A DNA stretch of 33,647 nucleotides, from the NCBI GenBank assembly GCA_030528295.1, contig JAUMZC010000012.1, positions 1-33,647 on the forward strand. The letters are read 5' to 3'. The position numbers were made by a program, and so were the translations under genes. Below are positions 10,165-19,932 of this stretch, in pieces. Source of the DNA: Corynebacterium sp. GTDB taxonomy: Bacteria; Actinomycetota; Actinomycetes; Mycobacteriales; Mycobacteriaceae. The notes beneath the pieces were generated by a model, which had not been told where the DNA came from, did no database searches, and saw nothing but the letters and a program-made list of their open reading frames with translations. How positions within the stretch are numbered: position 1 is the stretch's first letter; each line of letters opens with the position of its first letter.

Positions 10165-11052
10165 ATGGGTTCTATGAATGACCGTTCCATAGAAACTGCA
10201 CCCGTGCTCATTACCGGAATGTCCGGCGCTGGGTTGAGTACTGCGGCCCGCGTACTCGAAGACCTTGGCTGGTACGTAGCCCATAACCTGCCACCGGAAC
10301 TCATTATCGACTTTGTTGAGATGTGCGATTCTAAAAATTCACCGGTGGATAAGATTGCGGTGGTTTCTGATGTGCGGTCGCGCGAGTTTTGCGGGAGTTT
10401 GCCTGAGGTGATTTCCGTATTACGAGACCGTGATATTAACCCCACGGTGTTGTTTATGGAAGCCCGCGATGATGTGCTCATTAAGCGCTTTGATACGGTG
10501 CGGCGCACGCACCCGTTGCAGGGTAGCGGCACCTTGCAGATTGGCATCGAACGGGAACGTACCGTGTTGTCTGCGATCAAGGAAATGGCGGACATCGTTA
10601 TTGATACTTCGGATTTATCAATTCATGATTTGCGCCGGGCAATTGAAACAAGTTTTGCCACAATTGCCAAGAAGCGCCAGCACGTAACCGTGCAGTCATT
10701 TGGGTTTAAACATGGCGCGCCACAGGACGCGGATATTGTGGTGGACGTGCGATTCTTGCCAAATCCATTTTGGGTTCCGGAATTACGGCCATTCCGTGGC
10801 ACAGATAAGCCGGTGAGCGATTATGTGTTGCGCCAGGATGCGGCTGAGCCTTTTATTGATAACTTTGTGAAGATGTTCGACACGATGACTGCTGGTTATC
10901 GCCGTGAAGGTAAAAGCTTTATTACTGTCGCCGTAGGCTGTACCGGTGGGCATCATCGTTCCGTAGCGGTATCGGAAGAAATTGCACGTCGGCTTCAGGC
11001 AATCGATGGGCTTGATGTGTCTGTGAATCACCGCGATATTAACCGTGGCTGA
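10165..11052 (+). CDS. rapZ: RapZ/YvcJ-family nucleotide-binding protein
   Basis: RapZ-family proteins bind nucleotides. In E. coli RapZ is an RNA-binding adaptor for GlmZ, while in Gram-positives (YvcJ) the role is less clear. The N-terminal P-loop domain has [21 protein letters not shown] and LPPELI. The conserved C-terminal domain has [25 protein letters not shown] and [15 protein letters not shown]. The P-loop has Leu where the canonical Walker lysine is expected; Arg or other residues are seen there in actinobacterial relatives such as the mycobacterial protein. The frame is open back to an ATG at 10132 inside uvrC. ATG 10165 or 10174 is a more credible start. The stop overlaps the upstream end of the yvcK frame. 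Confidence 0.92.
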   Translation: MGSMNDRSIETAPVLITGMSGAGLSTAARVLEDLGWYVAHNLPPELIIDFVEMCDSKNSPVDKIAVVSDVRSREFCGSLPEVISVLRDRDINPTVLFMEARDDVLIKRFDTVRRTHPLQGSGTLQIGIERERTVLSAIKEMADIVIDTSDLSIHDLRRAIETSFATIAKKRQHVTVQSFGFKHGAPQDADIVVDVRFLPNPFWVPELRPFRGTDKPVSDYVLRQDAAEPFIDNFVKMFDTMTAGYRREGKSFITVAVGCTGGHHRSVAVSEEIARRLQAIDGLDVSVNHRDINRG

Positions 11053-11077
11053 GGTTGTAAGGGGGAATTCGAAGTTG

Positions 11078-12028
11078 ATGAAAATTCGTAGTTTAACGGC
11101 GCTGGGTGGTGGTCATGGGTTATTCCAGACGCTTCGTTCCGCCCGTGCGCTGAATATTGAATTCATTACAGCGGTGGTAACAGTCGCTGATGATGGTGGC
11201 TCATCTGGTCGGATCCGCCGGGAACTTGGCCAATCACCACCAGGTGATTTGCGGATGGCACTGGCCGCATTAACGCACGATAACCCGGATGGAACACTCT
11301 GGGAAGGGGTGTTGCAGCATCGGTTTGGCGGTACTGGCGCGCTGGCCGGGCACGCACTAGGGAATCTCCTGTTATCTGGTTTGACAGAGTTTTTTGGCAG
11401 CCAAGTACAAGCTCTTGATTTTGTAGCCAAAACGGCACAATGCCAGGGGCGGGTCCTTCCTGTTTGTGAGCAGCCGCTGGACATTGAGGCCGACGTGTCC
11501 GGTCTTGATGATGACCCCCGGATTATGCTGCCTGTGCGTGGTCAGGTGTCAGTGGCTACCACTCCGGGGAGTGTTCGTCGTGTCCGGTTGATTCCGGATA
11601 AGCCTGAGGTTTGCCGGGATGCGGTGCAGGCAATCCTCAACGCTGATGTGGTGACCTTAGGCCCCGGGTCATGGTTTACAAGTGTGATTCCAAACCTTCT
11701 GGTCCCCGGTATCGTCGACGCACTTGCGAACACTTCTGCGAAGAAAATTGTGGTGCTGAATCTGACTGCGGAGCCTGGGGAGACCGCCGGTTTTTCCGCT
11801 GAGCGGCATATCCATATGCTGTTGCAACACGCACCGTTGCTTCAAGTGGACCGTATTATCGTGGATGCTGCTACCATTCCTACGCAGCGGGAACGTGCGC
11901 AATTGGCGCGTGCTGCGGCAGCACTGGGTGCGGAGGTTGCGTTCCATGATGTGCAAGAAGGCACATCGAATCGTCATGATCCGGCGAAACTAGCAGCCGC
12001 ACTCGTATCTGAGTGCGAGAAAGGATAG
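11078..12028 (+). CDS. yvcK: YvcK/CofD-like gluconeogenesis factor
   Basis: YvcK (mycobacterial CuvA) is a UDP-sugar-binding protein linked to cell shape, peptidoglycan metabolism and growth on gluconeogenic carbon. The sequence shows the dinucleotide-like LGGGHGLFQTL, AVVTVADDGGSSGRIRRELG, PPGDLRMALAAL, LGPGSWFTSVIPNLLVPGI and NLTAEPGETAGFS, all hallmarks of the family. The frame is open from GTG 11045, but AAGGGGG at 11059-11065 points to TTG 11075 or ATG 11078 as the true start; I give the ATG. It is flanked by rapZ and whiA as in most Gram-positive bacteria. Confidence 0.93.
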   Translation: MKIRSLTALGGGHGLFQTLRSARALNIEFITAVVTVADDGGSSGRIRRELGQSPPGDLRMALAALTHDNPDGTLWEGVLQHRFGGTGALAGHALGNLLLSGLTEFFGSQVQALDFVAKTAQCQGRVLPVCEQPLDIEADVSGLDDDPRIMLPVRGQVSVATTPGSVRRVRLIPDKPEVCRDAVQAILNADVVTLGPGSWFTSVIPNLLVPGIVDALANTSAKKIVVLNLTAEPGETAGFSAERHIHMLLQHAPLLQVDRIIVDAATIPTQRERAQLARAAAALGAEVAFHDVQEGTSNRHDPAKLAAALVSECEKG

Positions 12029-12037
12029 TGCTTCCAG

Positions 12038-13024
12038 GTGGCTTTAACTACGAAGGTCAAAGATGAGCTTGCGCGAGTAACCGTGACCAAGCAGAGCGCC
12101 CGAATGGCGGAAGTGGCTGCGTTGGTGCGTTTTGCCGGTGGCTTTCACCTTGTTGCTAACAAGTTGGTGATCGAGGCAGAACTTGATTCTGCGGTGGTGG
12201 CTCGGCGTTTGCGCCAAGAGCTTATGGACTTGTTCCATTGCGAGGTAGCTATCCACACCATGAGCCCCGGTGGCATTCGAAAATCTACGCGGTATGTCTT
12301 GCGGGTGACTGAAAATACTGAAGATATTATTCGGCGCTTAGGGCTCGTCACGCGTTCCGGCCACCCGGTCTGGGGATTGCCGCCACAGATTGTTTCCGGA
12401 ACTGTGTTTGATGCTGAAGCTGCTTGGCGAGGTGCGTTTTTGGCCCATGGTTCATTGACGGAACCTGGGCGTTCATCGTCGTTGGAAGTCACATGTCCAT
12501 GTCCGGAGGCGGCATTGGCGCTGGTGGGGTGCGCGCGTCGATTGGGGATTGCTGCGAAGACCAAAGAGACTCGCGGTAGTGATCGCGTGGTTATTCGAGA
12601 TGGCGCGGCGATTGGTGCGTTGCTGACTCGCATGGGTGCGCAGCAGGTGCGGCTCGAATGGGAAGAGCAGCGTATGCGTAGGGAAGTGCGGGCAACGGCG
12701 AATCGTTTGGCTAATTTTGATGATGCCAACTTACGACGTTCCGCTCGGGCAGCTGTGGCAGCAGCAGCCCGCGTCGAACGTGCGTTGGAAATCTTGGGTG
12801 ACGACGTCCCGGAGCATTTAGCGGAGGCGGGCAACTTGCGGATTCAGCATCGCCAGGCCTCACTTGAGGAATTAGGGCGCTTGGCGGACCCTCAAATCAC
12901 CAAGGATGCGGTGGCTGGACGCATTCGCCGTTTGTTGTCTATGGCCGATAAACAGGCTGATGAGCTAGGTATTCCAGACACCCATTCGGCGGTAACTGAA
13001 GAGTTACTTGAAGAAGAAGCATAG
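12038..13024 (+). CDS. whiA: WhiA, LAGLIDADG-like DNA-binding regulator
   Basis: WhiA is a DNA-binding protein with a degenerate homing-endonuclease (LAGLIDADG) N-terminal half and a C-terminal helix-turn-helix. It controls sporulation-type division in Streptomyces and affects division in non-sporulators. Visible family motifs are [64 protein letters not shown] and the HTH-region [25 protein letters not shown], which I split here as [11 protein letters not shown] and [10 protein letters not shown]. The length of 328 residues is typical. GTG 12038 is preceded by AAAGGA at 12020-12025. It is the last gene of the rapZ-yvcK-whiA group; 285 bases of regulatory DNA follow before gap. Confidence 0.95.
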   Translation: MALTTKVKDELARVTVTKQSARMAEVAALVRFAGGFHLVANKLVIEAELDSAVVARRLRQELMDLFHCEVAIHTMSPGGIRKSTRYVLRVTENTEDIIRRLGLVTRSGHPVWGLPPQIVSGTVFDAEAAWRGAFLAHGSLTEPGRSSSLEVTCPCPEAALALVGCARRLGIAAKTKETRGSDRVVIRDGAAIGALLTRMGAQQVRLEWEEQRMRREVRATANRLANFDDANLRRSARAAVAAAARVERALEILGDDVPEHLAEAGNLRIQHRQASLEELGRLADPQITKDAVAGRIRRLLSMADKQADELGIPDTHSAVTEELLEEEA

Positions 13025-13026
13025 TG

Positions 13027-13042
13027 TGTGGTGAAAGTCACC
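13027..13042 (+). promoter_or_regulatory. GlxR-like binding site upstream of gap
   Basis: TGTGGTGAAAGTCACC keeps the TGTG and TCAC half-sites at the spacing of the CRP-family GlxR consensus (TGTGA-N6-TCACA). GlxR is the cAMP-responsive global regulator of corynebacteria, and gap has been listed in its regulon. Outer positions deviate from consensus. It also forms a short GGTGA/TCACC hairpin. Confidence 0.4.
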
Positions 13043-13056
13043 AACTAAAGACATGG

Positions 13057-13096
13057 TTACCCCCAAGTGAAGTAGGTGGCCCTCACCTGGGGGTAA
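13057..13096. promoter_or_regulatory. Inverted ACCCCC/GGGGGT boxes (RamA-like) between whiA and gap
   Basis: TTACCCCCA (13057-13065) and TGGGGGTAA (13088-13096) form a perfect 9-bp inverted repeat. An inner GGTG/CACC stem lies at 13075-13087. Further ACCCC boxes occur at 13155-13159 and 13206-13211. RamA of C. glutamicum binds paired runs of four to six C or G next to A/T and activates gapA. The same stem could alternatively end whiA transcription, although no T-run follows. Confidence 0.4.
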
Positions 13097-13162
13097 TGTT
13101 CGATATTCATGCTGCTAAACGCACGCAATTGCGAATGCCTTAACGACCACACCTACCCCTAT

Positions 13163-13183
13163 TCGGACATTTTTGGTGTCCGA
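13163..13183. promoter_or_regulatory. Inverted repeat TCGGACA/TGTCCGA upstream of gap
   Basis: TCGGACA (13163-13169) pairs perfectly with TGTCCGA (13177-13183) across a seven-base T-rich loop. It lies about 50 bases upstream of the presumed gap promoter. It may be an operator or a weak terminator; the sequence does not decide. Confidence 0.4.
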
Positions 13184-13234
13184 TCGGGCGGTGTAGCGGG
13201 TGGATTACCCCCTGCGCGTCTGGGTGTTGCTCGG

Positions 13235-13240
13235 TACACT
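13235..13240 (+). promoter_or_regulatory. Candidate -10 element of gap
   Basis: TACACT at 13235-13240 matches the corynebacterial -10 (TAnnnT) and would give a leader of roughly 60 bases before the GTG start at 13310. No good -35 is visible, which is common in this genus and in activated promoters. Confidence 0.35.
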
Positions 13241-13243
13241 TAA

Positions 13244-14314
<1,071 letters not shown>

Positions 14315-14338
14315 ACTGTAGCGGCCCCAATACAACGA

Positions 14339-14383
14339 CCAGTCCGGGGTGTGCCACCCGGCACGCCGGACTGGTTTCTTTTT
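14339..14383 (+). terminator. Rho-independent terminator after gap
   Basis: CCAGTCCGG (14339-14347) pairs with CCGGACTGG (14366-14374). An inner stem GTGCC/GGCAC gives a long GC-rich hairpin, followed directly by TTTCTTTTT. It probably limits read-through from highly expressed gap into pgk rather than stopping it fully, since pgk starts 27 bases later without an obvious promoter. Confidence 0.9.
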
Positions 14384-14410
14384 GCAAAAATACAATAAAC
14401 AGGAGCACCA

Positions 14411-15622
14411 ATGACCGTAAAGAACCTGAAAGACCTGCTCGCCGAAGGCGTCGATGGCCGTTACGTCCTCGTTCGTTCTGACTTTAACGTCCCACTCAAC
14501 GACAACCGTGAGATTACGGACCCCGGCCGCATTAAGGCATCCCTGCCAACGCTGAAAGCCCTGACTGAAGCAGGTGCGAAGGTGATCGTCATGGCTCACC
14601 TTGGCCGTCCGAAGGGTGAAGTGAACGAAAAGTTCTCGCTCGCTCCGGTCGCTGAAGCACTCTCTGAAGAGCTTGGCCAGTATGTGGCATTAGCTTCCGA
14701 TGTTGTCGGCGAAGATGCGCACGAGCGTGCGAATGGCCTCACTGAAGGCGACGTCTTGTTGCTGGAAAACGTTCGTTTTGATCCTCGCGAAACCTCCAAG
14801 GATGAAGCAGAACGTGGCGAATTCGCCGACCAACTCGTTGCGCTTGCACCAGGCGGCGCATTTGTATCCGACGGCTTCGGCGTGGTCCACCGTGCTCAAA
14901 CTTCGGTCTATGACGTGGCAAAGCGCCTCCCGCATTACGCCGGCGGCCTCGTAGAAACCGAGATCAAGGTCCTCGAAAAAGTTGCCGAAGATCCAGCAAA
15001 GCCATACGTTGTGGTCCTCGGCGGTTCGAAAGTTTCGGACAAGCTTGGCGTTATTGAAGCACTCGCTCCAAAGACCGACGCGCTCATTATCGGTGGCGGT
15101 ATGTGCTACACCTTCCTCGCTGCTCAGGGCTACAACGTGCAAAAGTCCTTGCTGCAGGAAGAAATGATCGATACCTGCAAGAGCCTGCTGGAACGCTACA
15201 GCGACAGCATTGTGCTTCCGGTTGACCTGGTCGCAGCTTCCGAATTCGCACCTGATGCAGAGAAGAAGACAGTTGCACTGGACGGCATTCCAGAAGGCTG
15301 GTTGAGCCTGGATATCGGCCCAGAATCGGTCGCAAAATTTGCCGAAACCCTGGCTACTGCAAAGACCGTATTCTGGAACGGCCCTATGGGTGTGTTCGAG
15401 ATGGAAGCCTTCGCAGACGGCACCCGCGGCGTAGCCCAAGCAATTATCGACGCCACGGCAAACGGCTGTTTCTCCGTGGTCGGCGGCGGCGACTCTGCAG
15501 CATCAGTCCGAGTGCTTGGTCTTGACGAGTCCGGATTCTCCCATATTTCCACCGGTGGTGGCGCATCCCTGGAATTCCTTGAAGGCAAGGAGCTGCCGGG
15601 CGTCGCTATCCTTAAAGATTAA
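14411..15622 (+). CDS. pgk: Phosphoglycerate kinase
   Basis: Pgk transfers the acyl phosphate of 1,3-bisphosphoglycerate to ADP, the first ATP-yielding step of glycolysis. N-domain motifs are [25 protein letters not shown] and [13 protein letters not shown]. The C-domain has [39 protein letters not shown] and the hinge/C-terminal [15 protein letters not shown]. The length of 403 residues is normal. ATG 14411 is preceded by AGGAG (14401-14405). It lies between the gap terminator and tpiA, with 43 bases to the tpiA start. Confidence 0.97.
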   Translation: MTVKNLKDLLAEGVDGRYVLVRSDFNVPLNDNREITDPGRIKASLPTLKALTEAGAKVIVMAHLGRPKGEVNEKFSLAPVAEALSEELGQYVALASDVVGEDAHERANGLTEGDVLLLENVRFDPRETSKDEAERGEFADQLVALAPGGAFVSDGFGVVHRAQTSVYDVAKRLPHYAGGLVETEIKVLEKVAEDPAKPYVVVLGGSKVSDKLGVIEALAPKTDALIIGGGMCYTFLAAQGYNVQKSLLQEEMIDTCKSLLERYSDSIVLPVDLVAASEFAPDAEKKTVALDGIPEGWLSLDIGPESVAKFAETLATAKTVFWNGPMGVFEMEAFADGTRGVAQAIIDATANGCFSVVGGGDSAASVRVLGLDESGFSHISTGGGASLEFLEGKELPGVAILKD

Positions 15623-15665
15623 TTCGGACCGAACAAACTTCCATAGAACGAAAGGACGTGTCCCT

Positions 15666-16439
15666 ATGGCACGCAAGCCACTGATTGCTGGCAACTGGAA
15701 AATGAACCTCAACCACCTTGAGGCCACCGCGACCGTGCAAAAACTTGCCTTCGCGCTGCCAAAGGAATACTACGACAAGGTGGATGTTGCCGTCACCGTT
15801 CCATTTACGGATCTACGTTCGGTACAAACCTTGATCGAAGGCGATAAACTGCAGATCACATACGGTGCGCAGGATGTTTCCCAGCATGAGGCCGGCGCAT
15901 ATACCGGTGAGATCTCCGCAGAGATGCTCGCAAAGCTTGGTTGCACATGGGTTGTTGTTGGGCACTCTGAGCGTCGCGAATACCACGGCGAAACCGACGA
16001 ACTCGTAGCCGCAAAAGCCAAGGCAGCATTGGGTAAAAACCTTAGCCCAATCGTATGTGTTGGCGAGGCGCTTGAAGTCCGCGAAGCTGGAAACCACGTC
16101 GAATTCGTTGTCGAACAAACTCGCGCTTCGCTGGCTGGGCTTTCCAACGAGGAACTCGCACGGACCGTCATTGCATACGAACCAGTGTGGGCAATTGGCA
16201 CCGGCAAAGTTGCCTCCGCAGCAGACGCGCAAGAAGTGTGCGCTGCCATTCGAAACGCTATCCGTGAACTTGCCAATGACGAGATCGCCGATAACATGCG
16301 GATCCTCTACGGCGGCTCCGTCAAGGAAGATTCCGTCGGAGAAATCGTGGGCCAGCCAGACGTAGATGGTGGCCTCGTTGGTGGTGCTTCGCTCAACGGT
16401 GAGGCATTCGCTAAACTTTGCGCGAACGCAGTTTCCTAA
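15666..16439 (+). CDS. tpiA: Triosephosphate isomerase
   Basis: TpiA interconverts dihydroxyacetone phosphate and glyceraldehyde-3-phosphate. The catalytic residues are all visible: the lysine in AGNWKMN (residue 12), the histidine in VVGHSERR (residue 100) and the glutamate in [12 protein letters not shown] (residue 172). The phosphate loop [11 protein letters not shown] and GGLVGGASL close the barrel. The length of 257 residues is typical. The frame is open upstream into pgk, but ATG 15666 follows AAAGGAC and begins the canonical [14 protein letters not shown] terminator-like hairpin lies between it and ppc. Confidence 0.97.
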   Translation: MARKPLIAGNWKMNLNHLEATATVQKLAFALPKEYYDKVDVAVTVPFTDLRSVQTLIEGDKLQITYGAQDVSQHEAGAYTGEISAEMLAKLGCTWVVVGHSERREYHGETDELVAAKAKAALGKNLSPIVCVGEALEVREAGNHVEFVVEQTRASLAGLSNEELARTVIAYEPVWAIGTGKVASAADAQEVCAAIRNAIRELANDEIADNMRILYGGSVKEDSVGEIVGQPDVDGGLVGGASLNGEAFAKLCANAVS

Positions 16440-16462
16440 CCTCACACGCTTACTACGCTGAG

Positions 16463-16494
16463 AACGCACGGTTGCACTGCTGACCGTGCGTTTC
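16463..16494 (+). terminator. Terminator after tpiA
   Basis: AACGCACGGT (16463-16472) is perfectly complementary to ACCGTGCGTT (16483-16492) with a ten-base loop. The downstream T-run is short (TTTCT), so termination may be partial, allowing some ppc expression from the glycolytic transcript. Confidence 0.75.
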
Positions 16495-16520
16495 TGCGCT
16501 TGTATGAAAGGAATTCAACA

Positions 16521-19235
16521 GTGATAGATAACCTCCGGGATGACATCCGTTACCTGGGAAGAATCCTTGGAAACGTTATTCGTGAACAGGAGGGTGTTGA
16601 AACATTTGATCGTGTTGAGACTGCCAGACGAATGTCAATTGCCGGTGAAATCGATGCGCTTGTTGAGCTTTTCCGGAATGGCGAACCCGCAAAACTCACC
16701 CCCGTGGTGCGTGCATTTAGCCACTTCGCGCTCCTGGCGAATCTCGCGGAAGATCTCCACGATGAGGCGGCAATCGAGGCCCGCGATTACGCGATCGACT
16801 CCACATTAGAAGCAACCTGGGAAAAACTTTCGCAGGCCGACGTCCAGCTTCACGACGTCCAGCGCATGCTCCGTTTTGCAGAAGTTGCGCCCGTGCTTAC
16901 CGCGCACCCCACAGAGACACGTCGCCGTACAGTATTCGATGCCCAGAAGCACATCACGGAGTTGATGAAGGAACGCCGAAACCTGCTGGACAACCGGCCG
17001 AATTCGAAACGTCTTGCGGGGATTGAGCGGGATATTACTCGGCGAATTACCATGCTTTGGCAGACCGCATTGATCCGTGCAGTACGCCCGCGGATCGAAG
17101 ATGAAATCGAAGTAGGGTTGCGGTATTACTCGTTAAGTTTGCTGCAGGAAATTCCGGCGATTAACCACGATGTGATGAGCGAACTGAAATCCAAATTCGG
17201 TGATGAAATTCCGCAGGTTGCCATGCTGAAACCAGGCTCGTGGATTGGTGGCGACCACGACGGTAACCCATACGTCACGGCAACCACCTTAAAATATGCC
17301 ACAACCCGTGCGGCGGAAACCGTGCTGCGTTATTACATCAAACAATTGCATGCGCTGGAGCACGAACTCAGTCTTTCCGACCGGCTGAGCGAAGTGACCG
17401 TAGAGCTCGTGGCGTTGGCATCGAAGGGGCACAATGACGTCCCAAGTCGCGTGGATGAGCCGTATAGGCGTGCGGTCCATGGGCTTCGCGGCCGGATGAT
17501 GTCCACCATGGCAACACTGGTAAGCGAAGACGCGGTGGAAGGCACCTGGTTTAAAGTCCATGAGCCATACGCAACTCCAGAAGAATTCGCGGCAGATCTG
17601 GAAATTATTGACGCTTCATTGCGGCATTCCCACGACGATATTATTGCCGATGATCGGTTAAGCATGCTTCGGGCGGCAGTGGAAAGTTTCGGATTCCATT
17701 TGTACTCAATGGATATTCGGCAGAACTCCGAATCATACGAAGAAATCCTCACCGAAGTCTTCCGTGCCGCACGAATCCACCCGAACTACGCCTCGCTCAA
17801 CGAGCAAGAAAAACGTGAACTCCTCGTCACAGAACTCGCGTCACCGAGGCCGATTATCCCTGCTCGCGCGGCAAAATTCAGCGAAGCAACCCAACGTGAA
17901 CTCGACTATTTTGCGCAAGCAGCACGCGCCGTCGAGCAATTCGGTCCGCGCATGATTCCGCACTGCATTATTTCCATGGCAACGTCCGTGAGCGACGTGC
18001 TTGAACCGATGATTCTGCTGAAAGAATTCGGCCTTATCCACGCAAATGGCGATATGCCCACCGGAACCGTCGACGTGATCCCATTGTTTGAAACCATTGG
18101 GGATCTACAGGCAGGCGCGGGAATCCTGCGGGAACTCTGGCAGGTTCCGTTGTACCGAAACTATCTCAAACAACGAGACAATGTTCAAGAAGTCATGCTG
18201 GGGTATTCCGACTCGAATAAAGACGGCGGGTATTTCGCCGCAAACTGGGCTTTATACGACGCCGAACTCGACATCGTTCGAGCATGCCGCGACAATGGAA
18301 TCACCTTGCGATTCTTCCACGGCCGAGGCGGCACCGTAGGCCGTGGTGGCGGACCCTCCTACGATGCGATCCTGGCGCAACCCAACGGCGCCGTACAAGG
18401 GGCTGTACGCATTACGGAACAAGGCGAAATTATCTCCGCGAAATACGGAAGCCCAGCGTCAGCACGACGCAACCTGGAAGCGCTCGTAGCGGCGACCGTC
18501 GAGGCGTCGCTACTCGACGTCGAGGAACTCGCCGACCCCGGACGCGCCTACGCCGTCATGCGCGAAATCGCAACACTGAGCCAAGAAAAATACTCGGCAC
18601 TCGTACATAATGAACCAGGTTTTATTGAGTACTTCATGGCGTCAACACCACTGCATGAAATCGGTGCCCTCAATATCGGTTCACGCCCATCCAGCCGGAA
18701 ACAAACAGAAACCATCGCCGACCTCCGCGCCATCCCATGGGTACTATCCTGGTCCCAATCGCGTGTCATGTTGCCCGGTTGGTTTGGTGTGGGCTCGGCA
18801 CTCAAACAATGGATCGGAGACGACGAAACACGCCTCGCCGAACTTCAGGAACTGTACCGGACATGGCCGTTCTTCACGTCCGTGCTTTCGAATATGGCGC
18901 AGGTGATGAGCAAAGCCGACCTCAACCTTGCCCGCCTCTACGCAAACCTGGTGGATAACAGCGACGTTGCCGAACGCATTGCCGAAACCATCACAGCCGA
19001 ATACGAACTCACCCTGGCAATGTACTTACACATCACCGAAGCCGACAGCCTACTGGCTGACAACCCGAAACTCGAACGAAGCGTCAAAAGCCGATTCCCG
19101 TACCTAGTGCCGCTCAATATCATTCAGCTTGAACTCATGCGACGGTACCGTGCAGGCGACGCCAGGGAAGTAGTATCCAGGGGAATTCAGCTCACCATGA
19201 ACGGATTATCAACAGCACTTCGGAATTCCGGCTAG
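16521..19235 (+). CDS. ppc: Phosphoenolpyruvate carboxylase
   Basis: Ppc carboxylates PEP to oxaloacetate, the main anaplerotic reaction feeding the TCA cycle and amino-acid synthesis in corynebacteria. Signature motifs are VLTAHPTETRRRTV (catalytic histidine near residue 129), PGSWIGGDHDGNPYVT, VMLGYSDSNKDGG and the glycine-rich FFHGRGGTVGRGGGP with its histidine near 600. Also present are SRPSSRK and the C-terminal GLSTALRNSG. With 904 residues the size suits the family. GTG 16521 is chosen because GAAAGGA lies eight bases upstream; the frame extends to 16500 with no conserved residues. It follows the tpiA terminator and precedes secG by 48 bases. Confidence 0.97.
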   Translation: MIDNLRDDIRYLGRILGNVIREQEGVETFDRVETARRMSIAGEIDALVELFRNGEPAKLTPVVRAFSHFALLANLAEDLHDEAAIEARDYAIDSTLEATWEKLSQADVQLHDVQRMLRFAEVAPVLTAHPTETRRRTVFDAQKHITELMKERRNLLDNRPNSKRLAGIERDITRRITMLWQTALIRAVRPRIEDEIEVGLRYYSLSLLQEIPAINHDVMSELKSKFGDEIPQVAMLKPGSWIGGDHDGNPYVTATTLKYATTRAAETVLRYYIKQLHALEHELSLSDRLSEVTVELVALASKGHNDVPSRVDEPYRRAVHGLRGRMMSTMATLVSEDAVEGTWFKVHEPYATPEEFAADLEIIDASLRHSHDDIIADDRLSMLRAAVESFGFHLYSMDIRQNSESYEEILTEVFRAARIHPNYASLNEQEKRELLVTELASPRPIIPARAAKFSEATQRELDYFAQAARAVEQFGPRMIPHCIISMATSVSDVLEPMILLKEFGLIHANGDMPTGTVDVIPLFETIGDLQAGAGILRELWQVPLYRNYLKQRDNVQEVMLGYSDSNKDGGYFAANWALYDAELDIVRACRDNGITLRFFHGRGGTVGRGGGPSYDAILAQPNGAVQGAVRITEQGEIISAKYGSPASARRNLEALVAATVEASLLDVEELADPGRAYAVMREIATLSQEKYSALVHNEPGFIEYFMASTPLHEIGALNIGSRPSSRKQTETIADLRAIPWVLSWSQSRVMLPGWFGVGSALKQWIGDDETRLAELQELYRTWPFFTSVLSNMAQVMSKADLNLARLYANLVDNSDVAERIAETITAEYELTLAMYLHITEADSLLADNPKLERSVKSRFPYLVPLNIIQLELMRRYRAGDAREVVSRGIQLTMNGLSTALRNSG

Positions 19236-19237
19236 TG

Positions 19238-19243
19238 TATACT
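19238..19243 (+). promoter_or_regulatory. Possible -10 element for secG
   Basis: TATACT lies two bases after the ppc stop and about 40 bases before the secG ATG. No clear -35 is visible, so secG may also be read from the ppc transcript. Confidence 0.3.
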
Positions 19244-19283
19244 TAGCCAAGCTGTAATTGGATGTAGATACTTTAGGAACACA

Positions 19284-19520
19284 ATGGTACTTGCTCTTCA
19301 AATCGTCCTCGTGCTCACCTGCTTACTGATGACGATGTTTGTTCTGCTACACAAAGGCAAGGGCGGTGGTCTTTCCAGCCTGTTCGGCGGCGGCGTCCAA
19401 TCCAACCTCTCAGGCTCAACAGTGGTAGAGAAAAACCTCAACCGCATGACAATCCTCATGGCAATCATCTGGGTTGCATGCATCATCGGTTTGAATTTGA
19501 TTCAGGTATACGCGAGCTAG
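19284..19520 (+). CDS. secG: Protein translocase subunit SecG
   Basis: SecG is the small accessory subunit of the SecYEG channel that helps SecA-driven export. The 78-residue protein has two transmembrane helices (about 3-23 and 52-74). They are joined by the conserved glycine-rich loop HKGKGGGLSSLFGGG, followed by SNLSGSTVVEKNLNRMT. Size and topology are exactly those of the family. The ATG is preceded by a TAGGA-type site. Its place after tpiA-ppc is the usual corynebacterial arrangement. A strong terminator follows and marks the end of the core block. Confidence 0.95.
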   Translation: MVLALQIVLVLTCLLMTMFVLLHKGKGGGLSSLFGGGVQSNLSGSTVVEKNLNRMTILMAIIWVACIIGLNLIQVYAS

Positions 19521-19531
19521 AAAAGCATTTC

Positions 19532-19575
19532 AAGCAGCCAGTTTACGGAGAAACCGTGGGCTGGCTGCTTTTTTA
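19532..19575 (+). terminator. Rho-independent terminator after secG
   Basis: AAGCAGCCAG (19532-19541) pairs perfectly with CTGGCTGCTT (19561-19570). An inner ACGG/CCGT stem is present, and a run of T follows (TTTTTT). This closes the glycolysis/secG block. Confidence 0.92.
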
Positions 19576-19599
19576 TGCGGGGGAGTTGCACATTAAGAG

Positions 19600-19746
19600 A
19601 TGTTGGTGAATTTGACACCATCTAGGTATGGTGACGAGTGGCAGCCAGGATTGAGCAATTTTGCAAGAATATCCAGGGCCCCAACTCCGAAGCTCGTGCT
19701 TGCACGGGCTTCGTGTCTATTTGGGGGGATGCCGCACCTCCGATAG
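19600..19746 (+). pseudogene. Possible remnant of an ATPase C-terminus
   Basis: The 3' part of this short frame reads RASCLFGGMPH, which aligns with RKSYLEGRFGGMPQ near the end of the downstream RloA-like ATPase if three residues are lost. At the DNA level 17 consecutive bases are identical and in register. I infer a trace of an earlier, related ATPase gene. The N-terminal two-thirds of the frame shows no similarity that I can see. Confidence 0.35.
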
Positions 19747-19866
19747 CTGCAATGGAGATGAGTTTTCTTCGGCTGATCAGGATATTCGCTGACTAAGGTA
19801 AAAGTGCTTCAAACCGCTATTGTTTCCCATCTTTCTGGATAAAAGACAGATACATCGTCCATTTTA

Positions 19867-19901
19867 TAGCTAAAGTAGAGAAATTTTCTCTACTTTAGCT
19901 A
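19867..19901. repeat. 35-bp near-perfect palindrome in front of the ATPase gene
   Basis: Seventeen bases (19867-19883) and their exact complement (19885-19901) surround a single T. The core is AGAGAAATTTTCTCT. It lies 31 bases upstream of the ATPase ATG and before its ribosome binding site (AAAGGAAA 19918-19925). A symmetric operator for a dimeric regulator, or a cruciform or RNA stem controlling the operon, are both possible. Confidence 0.7.
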
Positions 19902-19932
19902 AGGTTGAATGTTGTAGAAAGGAAACGCCATC

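Larger units (their letters stand above)
19576..19932. other. Gap before the RloA-like gene: remnants, hairpin and palindrome
   Basis: No intact gene is evident. A plus-strand frame 19600-19746 (48 codons, no ribosome binding site) ends with RASCLFGGMPHL. This resembles the C-terminal RKSYLEGRFGGMPQ of the ATPase downstream, and the two share the 17-base TTTGGGGGGATGCCGCA (19720-19736 and 21184-21200) in the same frame. A minus-strand frame 19593-19808 is also open for 71 codons with no start near its beginning. A stem of about 10 bp lies at 19689-19712. The 35-bp palindrome at 19867-19901 is listed separately. Confidence 0.5.

Noticed and set aside
14690-15439. A 249-codon minus-strand frame over pgk
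   Set aside because: Antisense shadow of a highly expressed gene. The plus-strand pgk motifs are complete.
19593-19808. A 71-codon minus-strand open frame after secG
   Set aside because: It has no start codon near its beginning and lies opposite the frame with ATPase similarity, so it is more likely antisense to that remnant than a gene.
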